A DNA stretch of 64,000 nt from Alterileibacterium massiliense (GTDB taxonomy: Bacteria; Bacillota; Clostridia; Peptostreptococcales; Anaerovoracaceae): contig NZ_FNWE01000002.1 in the NCBI RefSeq assembly GCF_900104645.1, positions 1 to 64,000 on the forward strand, written 5' to 3'. The notes below the pieces were generated by a model. That model was not told the DNA's origin. It was given only the letters and a program-made list of their open reading frames with translations, and did no database searches. The first letter of the stretch is position 1. Each line of letters begins with the position of its first letter. The position numbers and the translations under genes were made by a program. Positions 30,932 through 39,132 of this stretch are shown piece after piece.

Positions 30932-31747
30932 TTATGCAAAATGCCAAATGTCAATAAATCTCGTCATCGTGGCTAAGGTGAAAAATATAAGCACGATTAT
31001 CGCAGCTATCAAATCTACCTTTTTAAATGCAATCTGATTCATCCTAGTTCTGCTTTTCCCTCCGTGGTAGCATCTAGCTTCCATCGCAAGTGCTAGGTCC
31101 TGTGCAATCCTAAATGAGCTTATAAAAAGCGGAATTAGAATTGGAATAAGGCTTTTTGCTCTCTTTATTATATTTCCCGACTCAAAGTCTGCACCTCTCG
31201 CCTGCTGTGCCTTTATTATCTTATCCGTTTCTTCCATAAGGGTCGGAATAAATCTAAGTGCTATGCTCATCATGAGAGCGATTTCTCCGCTTGGTACACC
31301 TACCTTTGACAGCGGTGACAAGAGTTTTTCAAATCCGTCCGTAAGTTCAATGGGCTTCGTTGAAAGCGTAAGCATTGAAGTTCCAATAATTAGAAGTATC
31401 AGTCTAAGTGCAACAAAGAATGCCCTATATAGACCCTCATAAGTAATCGTCAAAAATTTCCAGTGCCAAAGCACCCTGCCGTCCATCATAAACATATTTA
31501 AGACAAAGGTGAAAATAATAATTACAATAATTACCTTTAAACCTCTGAAAATAAATTTAGGTGGGACATGAGATATTCCTATTACTATCGCAAGACCTAT
31601 AGCCAAAACTAAAAATCCTAGAAAATTATTTACAACAAAAGTTTCAATTATATATAAAAAAGTTATTATAATCTTCGTTCTTGCATCGAGCTCATGGACC
31701 TTTGATTCCGCTGGAAAATACTGACCTAATGTTATATCCCTAATCAT
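30932..31747 (-). CDS. ecfT: Energy-coupling factor transporter transmembrane protein EcfT
   Basis: The 271-aa membrane scaffold of an ECF vitamin/metal transporter has about five to six hydrophobic spans and the two coupling motifs that contact the ATPases: QQARGADFE near residue 170 and MEARCYHGG near residue 218. The second has Cys after Ala-Arg, a common variant. It overlaps ecfA2 by 8 nt with GAGGG upstream. No substrate-binding S component lies in the window, so this is the shared (group II) energising module used by several unlinked S proteins. Confidence 0.95.
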   Translation of the reverse strand: MIRDITLGQYFPAESKVHELDARTKIIITFLYIIETFVVNNFLGFLVLAIGLAIVIGISHVPPKFIFRGLKVIIVIIIFTFVLNMFMMDGRVLWHWKFLTITYEGLYRAFFVALRLILLIIGTSMLTLSTKPIELTDGFEKLLSPLSKVGVPSGEIALMMSIALRFIPTLMEETDKIIKAQQARGADFESGNIIKRAKSLIPILIPLFISSFRIAQDLALAMEARCYHGGKSRTRMNQIAFKKVDLIAAIIVLIFFTLATMTRFIDIWHFA

Positions 31748-32594
31748 TTAAGACCCTCGCTATTTCTTCAAGAGCTTCATCAAGAGTGAGCACATCGGTT
31801 TTTACCCCTTCTATTTCTTCTGAAATCCTGTGCATAATCTCAGTCACCTTTGGAACACCAAGCCCTATGCTGTTAAGTTCATCTTTTTTTTCAAAAACTT
31901 CTCTCGGCGTCCCTTCCATTGCAATTTTTCCCCTGTCAAGCACTATCATCTTGTCAGCAAGTTTTGCAATGTCATTCATATTATGAGATACAAAAATCAA
32001 AATTATATTCTCATTTTTCTGAATATTTTGAATCATATTGATTAGTTCGTGCCTAGATTCCGGATCAAGCCCTGCAGTAGGCTCATCAAGTATGAGGACT
32101 TCCGGCTTCATCGCAATGACGCCCGCAATGGCAACTCTCCTCTTTTGACCTCCGGATAGTTCAAATGGCGACCTATCCTTTATCATTTCATAGTCGAGCC
32201 CTACCTTGCTTATAGCATCCCTTGCTATTTCTTCAAGCTCTTTCTCATCTTCTATTCCTAGGTTTTTGGGTCCGTATATTACATCTTTTCTTACAGTTTC
32301 TTCAAAAAGCTGGTACTCCGGATATTGGAACACCAATCCCACCTTTTTTCTTATATTAACAAGGGGAAAATCCTTTTCTGTAATGCAGTCCTCACCTATG
32401 AATATTTCTCCATCGTCAGGTCTAAGCAAGCCATTGAGCATTTGAAGAAGTGTAGATTTGCCTGAGCCGGTGTGACCGGCGACTCCCAAAATGCTATTTT
32501 TTTCTATGCCAAAACTGACATCATCTAGAGCCTTTGTCTGGTTTGGAAAGTCTTTTGAATATGTATAATTTAGATTTTTTACCTGTATATACAT
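31740..32594 (-). CDS. ecfA2: Energy-coupling factor transporter ATPase EcfA2
   Basis: A 284-aa ATPase with Walker A GHTGSGKST near residue 40, Q-loop FQYPEYQLFEETV, signature LSGGQKRR, Walker B VLILDEP and switch His (FVSHN). The Q-loop segment and C-terminal extension are EcfA-type. An in-frame TTG at 32597 precedes the ATG; the ATG at 32594 overlaps the ecfA1 stop as TGATG with GAGGAG 6 nt upstream and is preferred. It pairs with EcfA1 on EcfT. Confidence 0.95.
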   Translation of the reverse strand: MYIQVKNLNYTYSKDFPNQTKALDDVSFGIEKNSILGVAGHTGSGKSTLLQMLNGLLRPDDGEIFIGEDCITEKDFPLVNIRKKVGLVFQYPEYQLFEETVRKDVIYGPKNLGIEDEKELEEIARDAISKVGLDYEMIKDRSPFELSGGQKRRVAIAGVIAMKPEVLILDEPTAGLDPESRHELINMIQNIQKNENIILIFVSHNMNDIAKLADKMIVLDRGKIAMEGTPREVFEKKDELNSIGLGVPKVTEIMHRISEEIEGVKTDVLTLDEALEEIARVLND

Positions 32595-33538
32595 CAATCT
32601 CTCCTCGTTGATAGAGAAATAATTGATTTTGCAAATTCATCGCTCGTTAAGATGCCTTGCTCGAGGTCTATTCCCCGTTCTCTTAGCCTTCTAGCAAGCT
32701 GTGCTACTATTGGTAACTCAAGGCCTGAAGCTATAACCGAAGCTGAATCTGAAAAAAGCTCTTTAGGGGTTAGGTCTTTACAGATTTTGCCCCTATCCAT
32801 TACCACGATTCTATCCGCTTGGGTTGCTTCTTCCATGAAATGAGTTATCAAGATCACGGTTATCCCTTTTGAATTTAGATTCTTAATAATTTCAAGTACC
32901 TTTGTTCTTCCCATAGGGTCAAGCATGGCTGTAGGCTCGTCAAATACAATGCACTCCGGCATCATAGCTATAGCTCCCGCAATGGCTATCCTCTGTTTTT
33001 GCCCACCCGAAAGAGTGTGAGGAGCCTTAGTCCTATGCTCATACATATCTACCGCCTTTAAAGCAAGGTCTACCCTCTTTCTTATTTCTACAGGTGGAAT
33101 CCCAAGGTTTTCCGGTCCAAAAGCTATATCATCTTCGACAATTGATGATACAATCTGATTGTCTGGATTCTGAAATACCATGGCAACCTTAGACCTTATA
33201 TCGAAAATTTTCTCCCTCTCGCTTGTTAACATTCCGTCTACGCTGACAGTTCCATGCGACGGCATAAAAATTCCATTGATGGTCTTTGCTAGAGTTGATT
33301 TGCCTGAGCCATTTCTACCGACGATTGAAATAAATTCGCCTTTTTCTATGTCGAGGCTGACGCCGTCAAGAGCTTTTCCTACTACCTCGGTTATGTTGCC
33401 CGTCTTACCTTGATTGCCTGCACTGCCTGCTTTGCCTGTATCACTCTTGCCTACATTGCTCTTGCTACCTGCACCGTCGGAGTTTTCCGTAGCCATCTTA
33501 TATTCAAATGTTACATCTCTTATTTCTATAAAAGCCAT
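32594..33538 (-). CDS. ecfA1: Energy-coupling factor transporter ATPase EcfA1
   Basis: A 314-aa ATPase with Walker A GRNGSGKST, Q-loop FQNPDNQIVSSIV, signature LSGGQKQR, Walker B CIVFDEP and LITHFMEEA. It is about 30 residues longer than usual: residues 16-48, between the first strand and Walker A, are a Gly/Ser/Lys low-complexity insertion (SDGAGSKSNVGKSDTGKAGS and following). First gene of ecfA1-ecfA2-ecfT. No Shine-Dalgarno sequence precedes the ATG; a TATAAT lies 9 nt upstream, so the transcript may be leaderless. Confidence 0.93.
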   Translation of the reverse strand: MAFIEIRDVTFEYKMATENSDGAGSKSNVGKSDTGKAGSAGNQGKTGNITEVVGKALDGVSLDIEKGEFISIVGRNGSGKSTLAKTINGIFMPSHGTVSVDGMLTSEREKIFDIRSKVAMVFQNPDNQIVSSIVEDDIAFGPENLGIPPVEIRKRVDLALKAVDMYEHRTKAPHTLSGGQKQRIAIAGAIAMMPECIVFDEPTAMLDPMGRTKVLEIIKNLNSKGITVILITHFMEEATQADRIVVMDRGKICKDLTPKELFSDSASVIASGLELPIVAQLARRLRERGIDLEQGILTSDEFAKSIISLSTRRD

Positions 33539-33547
33539 AGCCGAATT

Positions 33548-33576
33548 ATTATATATTATGTTTTAAATTTATGCAA
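33548..33576 (-). promoter_or_regulatory. Promoter of the ecf operon, close to the start codon
   Basis: On the minus strand TTGCAT (33571-33576), 17 nt and TATAAT (33548-33553). Only nine bases separate the -10 box from the ecfA1 ATG, so the message would begin at or within about three bases of the start codon. Confidence 0.55.
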
Positions 33577-33577
33577 T

Positions 33578-33630
33578 AAAAGAGCGACAGCCGTGAGGCT
33601 AAATAAGCTCGCACTAGCTGTCGCTTTTTA
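33578..33630 (-). terminator. Terminator of trxA
   Basis: GCGACAGC and GCTGTCGC with flanking A/T runs enclose a 25-nt loop that holds further short pairing; on the minus strand the stem is followed by TCTTTTATT. Confidence 0.75.
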
Positions 33631-33638
33631 TCTAAAAT

Positions 33639-33947
33639 TTACTTCATCAGGTCGAGAATTGCATTCTCCTGCAAAACTCCTGTTTCTTTATATGTAATTT
33701 CGCCATTTTTTACAACCATTAGAGTTGGTATGCTCATTACTCCATATTCCATAGCAAGCTCCTGCTGTTCATCAACATTAACCTTGCCAACCTTGAAGCT
33801 GTCATTCTCCTTTGCAAGCTTTTCAACTATAGGTCCCTGCATCTGGCATGGCCCGCACCAATCTGCATAGAAATCAACAAGTATAGGCTTGTCTGACTTT
33901 TTAACTTCATTTTCAAAATTTTCTTTTGTTAGCTTAATAACTTCCAT
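33639..33947 (-). CDS. trxA: Thioredoxin
   Basis: A 102-aa single-domain thioredoxin with the redox motif WCGPC at residues about 30-34, the cis-proline segment MSIPTLM and the usual length. It reduces protein disulfides in the cytoplasm. AGGAGG precedes the ATG. It lies only 10 bp behind the surface protein gene on the same strand, so it is likely co-transcribed; it has no signal peptide, so a direct role in folding the exported protein is doubtful. Confidence 0.95.
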   Translation of the reverse strand: MEVIKLTKENFENEVKKSDKPILVDFYADWCGPCQMQGPIVEKLAKENDSFKVGKVNVDEQQELAMEYGVMSIPTLMVVKNGEITYKETGVLQENAILDLMK

Positions 33948-33957
33948 TTAAATCCTC

Positions 33958-35224
33958 CTACTTATCTTCTTTTCTTTTTGAACTTGCTACATATATTGCA
34001 GCTACTGATGCGATTACGAAGAATATTGATGTGTAAAGCATTTCTGAATCGGATGTCGCTGGCTTTTTATTATCATCTTTCATGCTTTCAGGGCTTTTAG
34101 TACCTCTTACAATAACCTCATTAACAGGTTCAGTGTCTGAAATTATATTTTCTTTTGTTTCTATTATTTCTTCATTTCCTGCATCATCTGTGACATATAG
34201 AGTTTCTATCTCTGTAATCTTCTTTCCGATTACTCCCTTCACTTCTTTCTTTGTCTTCCCTACGAGCATATTTGGGTCGTCTTTATAGATAGTCTTAAAA
34301 GGCTTTTTCTCGACCTTTTGATCTTTCTTCGACTTAATCTTTGAACCTAGCTCAAGATTCCATCCCTTTTCATCGTCGCCCGTTACAGTTAGAGTATAAT
34401 ATTTCTCAAGTTCTGCCTTATTATCCCCATCAAAGCTTGCTACTAGCTTATATGTTGCATATCTTCTTAGAGGTTCGCCATTAATAGATACATACATCCA
34501 AGTTACATTGCCCTGTAGAGCTCTTCTAAAAGAGTTGCTTTTTCTATATAAAGGAAGCTTCTCTCCGTCTACAAACTGTCCGATGTGCTCTATTGGCTGA
34601 CCATTTCTTAGTTTAAGTGGGTTTGTTACTTTTCCACCTTCCTCAGCCTGCTCAACATTGTATTTAATTTTTATATTATCCTTGTGCTTGTCAAGAATAA
34701 TTGCATCTTTCTTTATACTTGTGCTTACATTTGTATTCATATTCTGGCTAATATCTAGATCAAAGCGATATGGTTTTTTGACATTATGTCTAATTCTATG
34801 TACATATATATAATTTTCCTCATCAAATATTATCTCTGCCGCTGATATAGGCTTTGCTTCAATATATGTTTTACCATTTGCCGACCTAACTTCCTCGCCG
34901 AGAGGAATAGTGAATGTGCTATTTGTACCAATAGTTACATTTACAGACTGTACTTCTGTTGGGAAAGCTTCAACTTCACCATTTGCCTTATTTTTACCCC
35001 TTAGAAATATTACATACTTGATATTAACATTTTTGCCATCGTTAGCAGTGTTATAATAACGCTGATTTATTCCCATTGACCAGTTAATACCGACCGTAAT
35101 CTCTTTATTAGCTTGCGGTGCTCTAGTTGGAGCAACTTCAGCAAAGGCAAATGACCCCCCCCATGGTCGTAAAAGCTAGCAATATAGCTGTTAATATAGC
35201 TATAATTGATTTTTTTATTGTCAT
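33958..35224 (-). pseudogene. Surface protein gene interrupted at a G8 run in the signal peptide
   Basis: ATG at 35224, with GGAG 8 nt upstream, opens a signal peptide (MTIKKSIIAILTAILLAFTT). Eight Gs follow at 35162-35155; read as they stand, the frame ends at TGA 35138-35140. With seven Gs the frame continues GGSFAFAEVAPTRAP into the long open frame that runs to 33958, giving about 421 aa with a cleavage site after AFA. The mature part is rich in beta-type sequence, and the C terminus has KPATSDSE, a hydrophobic span and SSKRKEDK, similar to a degenerate sortase signal. No domain family is recognised. Translation could only start inside (ATG 35076) without a signal peptide. Reversible slippage (phase variation) is the likely cause; a sequencing error is the alternative. 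Confidence 0.8.
35155..35162 (-). repeat. G8 homopolymer in surface protein signal peptide
   Basis: Eight Gs on the coding (minus) strand, directly after ATG-encoded Met21 of the signal peptide. The observed length puts the gene out of frame; seven would be in frame. Confidence 0.9.
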
Positions 35225-35379
35225 CTCCGTGTCTCCTTTTCATTATCATAGCTCGTCTAGCTCGTCATAGTTCTTATAAATAATCGCAATGATTAGATTT
35301 TAAACATCTTAACCACTGCGATTATTATACATCAATTAATTATTTATTTCATCTTATTTTATGCTACTTCATACTGCTT

Positions 35380-36654
35380 TTACGCGTATACATACTGCCC
35401 TCTATCGTCGGTATCATAAAAATCTGCAAACGAAAGCTTGAACACCTTGTTTTCATCATCTTTAATTATATCTTCAATATTAATCTTGTTTTTTATGATA
35501 TGTTGATATACTCCGGCATAGTTGAGATTTTTACCCTGAAGGACAACGCTGTCTAGGACGCCATTTCTAATTATCGCTTTTCTATATCCGAAAGAGTCCT
35601 GTTGCTCGATAATCCTGTCACCTTCTTCTTCCTTGCCACTTCCAAGTGAAAGTGTTGCAAGACCGTAGAAGTTCATGGTGTTTTTCATAGCATAGGTGTC
35701 ATCATATGTTTTGTCAAATCCGCACATATTATATGCTGCAACCTCAGCCTGTTTTTTCGCATTAGGCCATGTACCAGAAAGTCCTGTAGCATTTCCTGCA
35801 GCGAAAATATCCTTTACATTCGTCCTCATGTGATCGTCCACTTCTATAAATCTGTTTATTTTTATGGAGCTACCCTCGAGGAATCTTATCGCTGCACGCT
35901 CTCCCGCAGCTGCTATTACAAGGTCGCACTTAACTTCTGTCCCATTATCCAAAATTATTGCTGTGATATTGCCATCAGAATCCATCTTTGTATCGCTAAC
36001 TTTTCTGCCAAGCTCGAATTTACAGCCGTCATCTTCAAAAAGCTTCTGATACATATCTCCGGCTTTTTTACATAATTGCATAGGAATTATCGAAACTGCC
36101 ATGTCTATCACGGTAACTTTCTTGCCACGCTCAAGCATTCCATATGCTGCGTCGATTCCAACAAGACCTGCACCTATGATTGCAATATTTTCTGAATCCT
36201 TTGCCTTTTCTCTGATTATCTCGGCTTCTCTAAGATGTCTAAAGCAGTGAACATTCTTGGCTTCCCTTAGCCCAGGTGCAGGAGGAATAAAACCGTTCGA
36301 GCCTGTTGCAATGAGAAGCTTGTCATAGCTAACATCTTCCATTTCTTCCTTAGCTTTTACATCATCAGCTTGGTCTTTTAGCGGGAAAATCTTAACTAAT
36401 TTCCTATCAGTATCTACAGAAGAAATCGTATATCCTCTAAAAAACTCGATATTTAGTTCATCTTCCATTTCCTTTGGTAAGAATGACATCTCTTCGGTAT
36501 TTCTCTCTCCGGAAAGATATTTATGTAGCATACATCTTGAGTGAATATTCATATCTTCCATTATGATTGTTATCTTAGAGTCTTTCTCGAGGGAGCGAAT
36601 TTGCTCTGCAGCCTTAATACCTGCAGCTCCACCGCCAATAATTACATGTTTCAT
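35380..36654 (-). CDS. FAD-dependent pyridine nucleotide oxidoreductase of the CODH cluster
   Basis: A 424-aa flavoprotein with an N-terminal FAD-binding loop (IIGGGAAGIKAAE), a second nucleotide-binding loop (IIGAGLVGIDAAYG) near residue 150 and a later FAD motif (IFAAGNATG) near 285, as in rubredoxin/NADH oxidoreductase-type enzymes. The ATG at 36654 has AGGAGG 7 nt upstream; the preceding GTG overlaps the cooF stop. Its place after cooS and cooF matches the known CooS-CooF-FNOR gene sets, where it is thought to pass electrons from CO oxidation to NAD(P)+. Confidence 0.9.
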   Translation of the reverse strand: MKHVIIGGGAAGIKAAEQIRSLEKDSKITIIMEDMNIHSRCMLHKYLSGERNTEEMSFLPKEMEDELNIEFFRGYTISSVDTDRKLVKIFPLKDQADDVKAKEEMEDVSYDKLLIATGSNGFIPPAPGLREAKNVHCFRHLREAEIIREKAKDSENIAIIGAGLVGIDAAYGMLERGKKVTVIDMAVSIIPMQLCKKAGDMYQKLFEDDGCKFELGRKVSDTKMDSDGNITAIILDNGTEVKCDLVIAAAGERAAIRFLEGSSIKINRFIEVDDHMRTNVKDIFAAGNATGLSGTWPNAKKQAEVAAYNMCGFDKTYDDTYAMKNTMNFYGLATLSLGSGKEEEGDRIIEQQDSFGYRKAIIRNGVLDSVVLQGKNLNYAGVYQHIIKNKINIEDIIKDDENKVFKLSFADFYDTDDRGQYVYA

Positions 36655-36656
36655 CA

Positions 36657-37127
36657 CTACACCTCCTCTACATAAATTGCCTTCTTAGGACATGCAGCAA
36701 CACATCTTGGACCGTCTTCTCTTTCTCCGCAAAAATCGCATTTTATTAGAACTCTATGCTCTGCTGTATCCGGTTTTAGAACTCCATATGGACAGCTCAT
36801 TATACACATAAAACAAGATGCACATCTCGATTCGTCATATTCAACATGACCCGTCTCCGGATTTTTTTGTAAAGCTCCGCTCATACAAGCCATTACACAT
36901 TCCGGTTCATCGCAGTGTCTACAGAAGATAGGCTTGTAATTTCCATCCTTGTCTTTAACGATATGATTTCTTGATTCATTCTTTATGTCTGTAAGATCTA
37001 GGTCATACAAGTCTGACCACTTATGCTCTCCATTTTGATCAACATCATCTCTATGTGCCTGCATACACGCAATACTGCAATTCTTACAGCCATCACACTT
37101 CGACGCATCTATGAAAATCCTCTTCAT
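36657..37127 (-). CDS. cooF: CooF-like four-cluster ferredoxin
   Basis: The 156-aa electron carrier has sixteen Cys in four ferredoxin-type groups, starting CDGCKNCSIAC near residue 11, then CRHCDEPECVMAC, CASCFMCIMSC and CDFCGE with CVAAC. It is a member of the CooF/DMSO reductase beta-type iron-sulfur protein family. AGGAGG precedes the ATG. It lies 11 bp after cooS and overlaps the flavoprotein gene, and would carry electrons between them. Confidence 0.92.
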   Translation of the reverse strand: MKRIFIDASKCDGCKNCSIACMQAHRDDVDQNGEHKWSDLYDLDLTDIKNESRNHIVKDKDGNYKPIFCRHCDEPECVMACMSGALQKNPETGHVEYDESRCASCFMCIMSCPYGVLKPDTAEHRVLIKCDFCGEREDGPRCVAACPKKAIYVEEV

Positions 37128-37138
37128 ACGATCACCTC

Positions 37139-39022
37139 CTATATGTTAAGTGCTTTACGCTTCTCTAGGATTATTTGTTCAAGTGTATCTGCGGAAGATT
37201 TTGCATCATCATCTATTATTACCTGACCTCCGGTAATTTCTTTCATATCTTCTGTCAAAACTTTTACAGCAACCGGACTTCCCGTGATAAATGGTGGCAA
37301 GCCGAGATGAAGTGGAAGACCTAGAGCTAGACCGAAGCAACCGTCAGCAAGTGCCTGCTCTTCGAGCCACTGAGCAGCAGAAAGAACTAGAGGAAGCTGA
37401 GGTAGGTCAACTCCGAGATCTCTTGCTATCTCTGTTGCAACTATCTCAAGTCTACCTATAGCAAGACATGGACCGAAGTTAAGGACTGGTGGAATGCCCA
37501 GCTTCTCGCATACAGCTCTTAGCTTTGGACCTGCATATTTAGCAGCCTCAGGCTCCATTAGTCCGCAGTTTTCAATACCACCAGACGAACAACCTGCAGT
37601 GAGAACTATTATATCCTTAGCGATTAACTCTTTTGTCAATTCTACAGTTAGAATATCATGACCGCCTGCTGTGAGATTTGAACAACCTACAACGCCTGCA
37701 ATACCCTTGATGTCACCTGAAATAATTAAATCAATAAGAGGTTTCCAGCTGCCGCCTAGGAAGTTTTTGAGAGAACCCTCGCTAACTCCCGTGAGTGAAT
37801 TTGTAAACCCATGCTCAGGCTGAAGCCTCATTTTCACATTACCGCGTCTTTCTTTATATGCCTCAATAATCTTTTCGATAATAACAAAGCTCTGTTCCTC
37901 TCTATTTTCAAAATCAAAAGGAATTAATTCTGCATTAGCTTTCTTTGCTACATCATCTAGACATATCTGCTTTATCTTTAGCTCGTCACAGATTGGCTCA
38001 ATTCCAGGTAGAGTGCAGTTGAACTCTGAAAGTACTGCGTCAATTGCTCCAGTTGCTAAAATTGCCTCACTTGTGTAATTATTTCCTGCGTGACCATCAA
38101 ATATATCTGTGTAATGTGCTCCTCTAAGCTGTAAATCCTGACCTACGCAAGTACATCCAACAAGCTTGAATCCCTTTGCACCAACAGCCTTTGCCATTTC
38201 TATTGCTTTATCTGAAACGAGCTTTTCCTGAAGGTCAACAAAGATTGTGTGCTGGTGACCGGTAATCATGATGTTTATATAATCTGGATCTATTACATTC
38301 ATTCCAACTGGAGCCATGCGAATCTCAGGCTGTCCAAGAAGTACATCGTTCAAAAGGTTTGTAAGTGTAAGACCGTAAATACCTGTTGAAATTCCAAGCT
38401 TCAAGCAGTCAAGGAGCATATTAACAGGATCTGAATTAAGATTTGTTGAGCACTTTACCACGCTCTTAAAAACCTCAGACTTAGCACCGCCTGGCATAAT
38501 TCCAAGCTTTTTCCAAAGCTCTACTCTAGGCTCATATCCTACCTTCTCAACTAGCTCAGCTTGTACATATTCTGGCTTGTACAAATCAGTAAGTACGGCA
38601 TTTGCAACAGCTTCTGCCTTTTTATACTGATCTTCTTCGCTAATTCTAAAGATTTCTGCGAGATGATTGAGTGATTCAGCTCCTTTAAGCTCTCCATGTG
38701 CTCTTGCTGTATCTCTTAGATTTCTTGCAGTATTTTCAACTACATGAATGTAGCAACCGCTTCCAGCACCAACCGCACGGAGAAAATTTCTGACTACTAT
38801 AGTGTCAGCATTAGCACCGCATATTCCCTTTGGCGACTCTGGTGTTATCCTGCATGGACCATTAGAACAAAGTCTGCAGCATACGCCCTGAAGTCCGAAT
38901 CCGCACTTTGTATCCTGCGTTTCAACTCTGTGATGAGAAGTTTCCATAGGTAGTGAACGAATGAATCCTTCGAGCTTTTTGTCTGCACTTTTGCAAGTGT
39001 TACAACCATAGCATTGTTCCAT
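37139..39022 (-). CDS. cooS: Carbon monoxide dehydrogenase catalytic subunit
   Basis: The 627-aa Ni-Fe-S enzyme interconverts CO and CO2. The D- and B-cluster cysteines are intact (CGFGLQGVCCRLCSNGPCR near residue 40), as are C-cluster ligands: His in TGHQH, Cys in GCTCVG, EFNC, VVGCSN, TAGCSS and FGPC. Compared from memory with the Carboxydothermus CODH-II sequence, the catalytic lysine (SAAEAMHEKA) reads Gln here (SAAQWLEEQA, residue 556). The N terminus adds a CYGCNTC motif. ATG 39022 is preferred over TTG 39031 because AGGAGGG lies 10 nt before it. It leads the cooS-cooF-oxidoreductase operon; no acetyl-CoA synthase or cooC is in the window. Confidence 0.93.
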   Translation of the reverse strand: MEQCYGCNTCKSADKKLEGFIRSLPMETSHHRVETQDTKCGFGLQGVCCRLCSNGPCRITPESPKGICGANADTIVVRNFLRAVGAGSGCYIHVVENTARNLRDTARAHGELKGAESLNHLAEIFRISEEDQYKKAEAVANAVLTDLYKPEYVQAELVEKVGYEPRVELWKKLGIMPGGAKSEVFKSVVKCSTNLNSDPVNMLLDCLKLGISTGIYGLTLTNLLNDVLLGQPEIRMAPVGMNVIDPDYINIMITGHQHTIFVDLQEKLVSDKAIEMAKAVGAKGFKLVGCTCVGQDLQLRGAHYTDIFDGHAGNNYTSEAILATGAIDAVLSEFNCTLPGIEPICDELKIKQICLDDVAKKANAELIPFDFENREEQSFVIIEKIIEAYKERRGNVKMRLQPEHGFTNSLTGVSEGSLKNFLGGSWKPLIDLIISGDIKGIAGVVGCSNLTAGGHDILTVELTKELIAKDIIVLTAGCSSGGIENCGLMEPEAAKYAGPKLRAVCEKLGIPPVLNFGPCLAIGRLEIVATEIARDLGVDLPQLPLVLSAAQWLEEQALADGCFGLALGLPLHLGLPPFITGSPVAVKVLTEDMKEITGGQVIIDDDAKSSADTLEQIILEKRKALNI

Positions 39023-39055
39023 TTTTTTCAACCCTCCTTAATCATCATCATTAAA

Positions 39056-39077
39056 TATACTTTACTAATTAGGTATA
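39056..39077. promoter_or_regulatory. Possible Rrf2 operator upstream of cooS
   Basis: TATAC (39056-39060), a 12-nt spacer and GTATA (39073-39077) form a spaced inverted repeat about 35 bp before the cooS ATG, in the space between the rrf2 gene and cooS. Spacing of this order is typical of dimeric Rrf2/IscR-type regulators. Confidence 0.4.
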
Positions 39078-39132
39078 GTTAATGATTAAAAAAAATAAAA
39101 ATTTAAAATTATTAAAACATTACATCATAGAT

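Noticed and set aside
35067-35249. 60-aa frame over the signal peptide region
   Set aside because: It is in a different frame from the signal peptide that begins at 35224, lacks a family look and exists because of AT-rich, G8-containing sequence.
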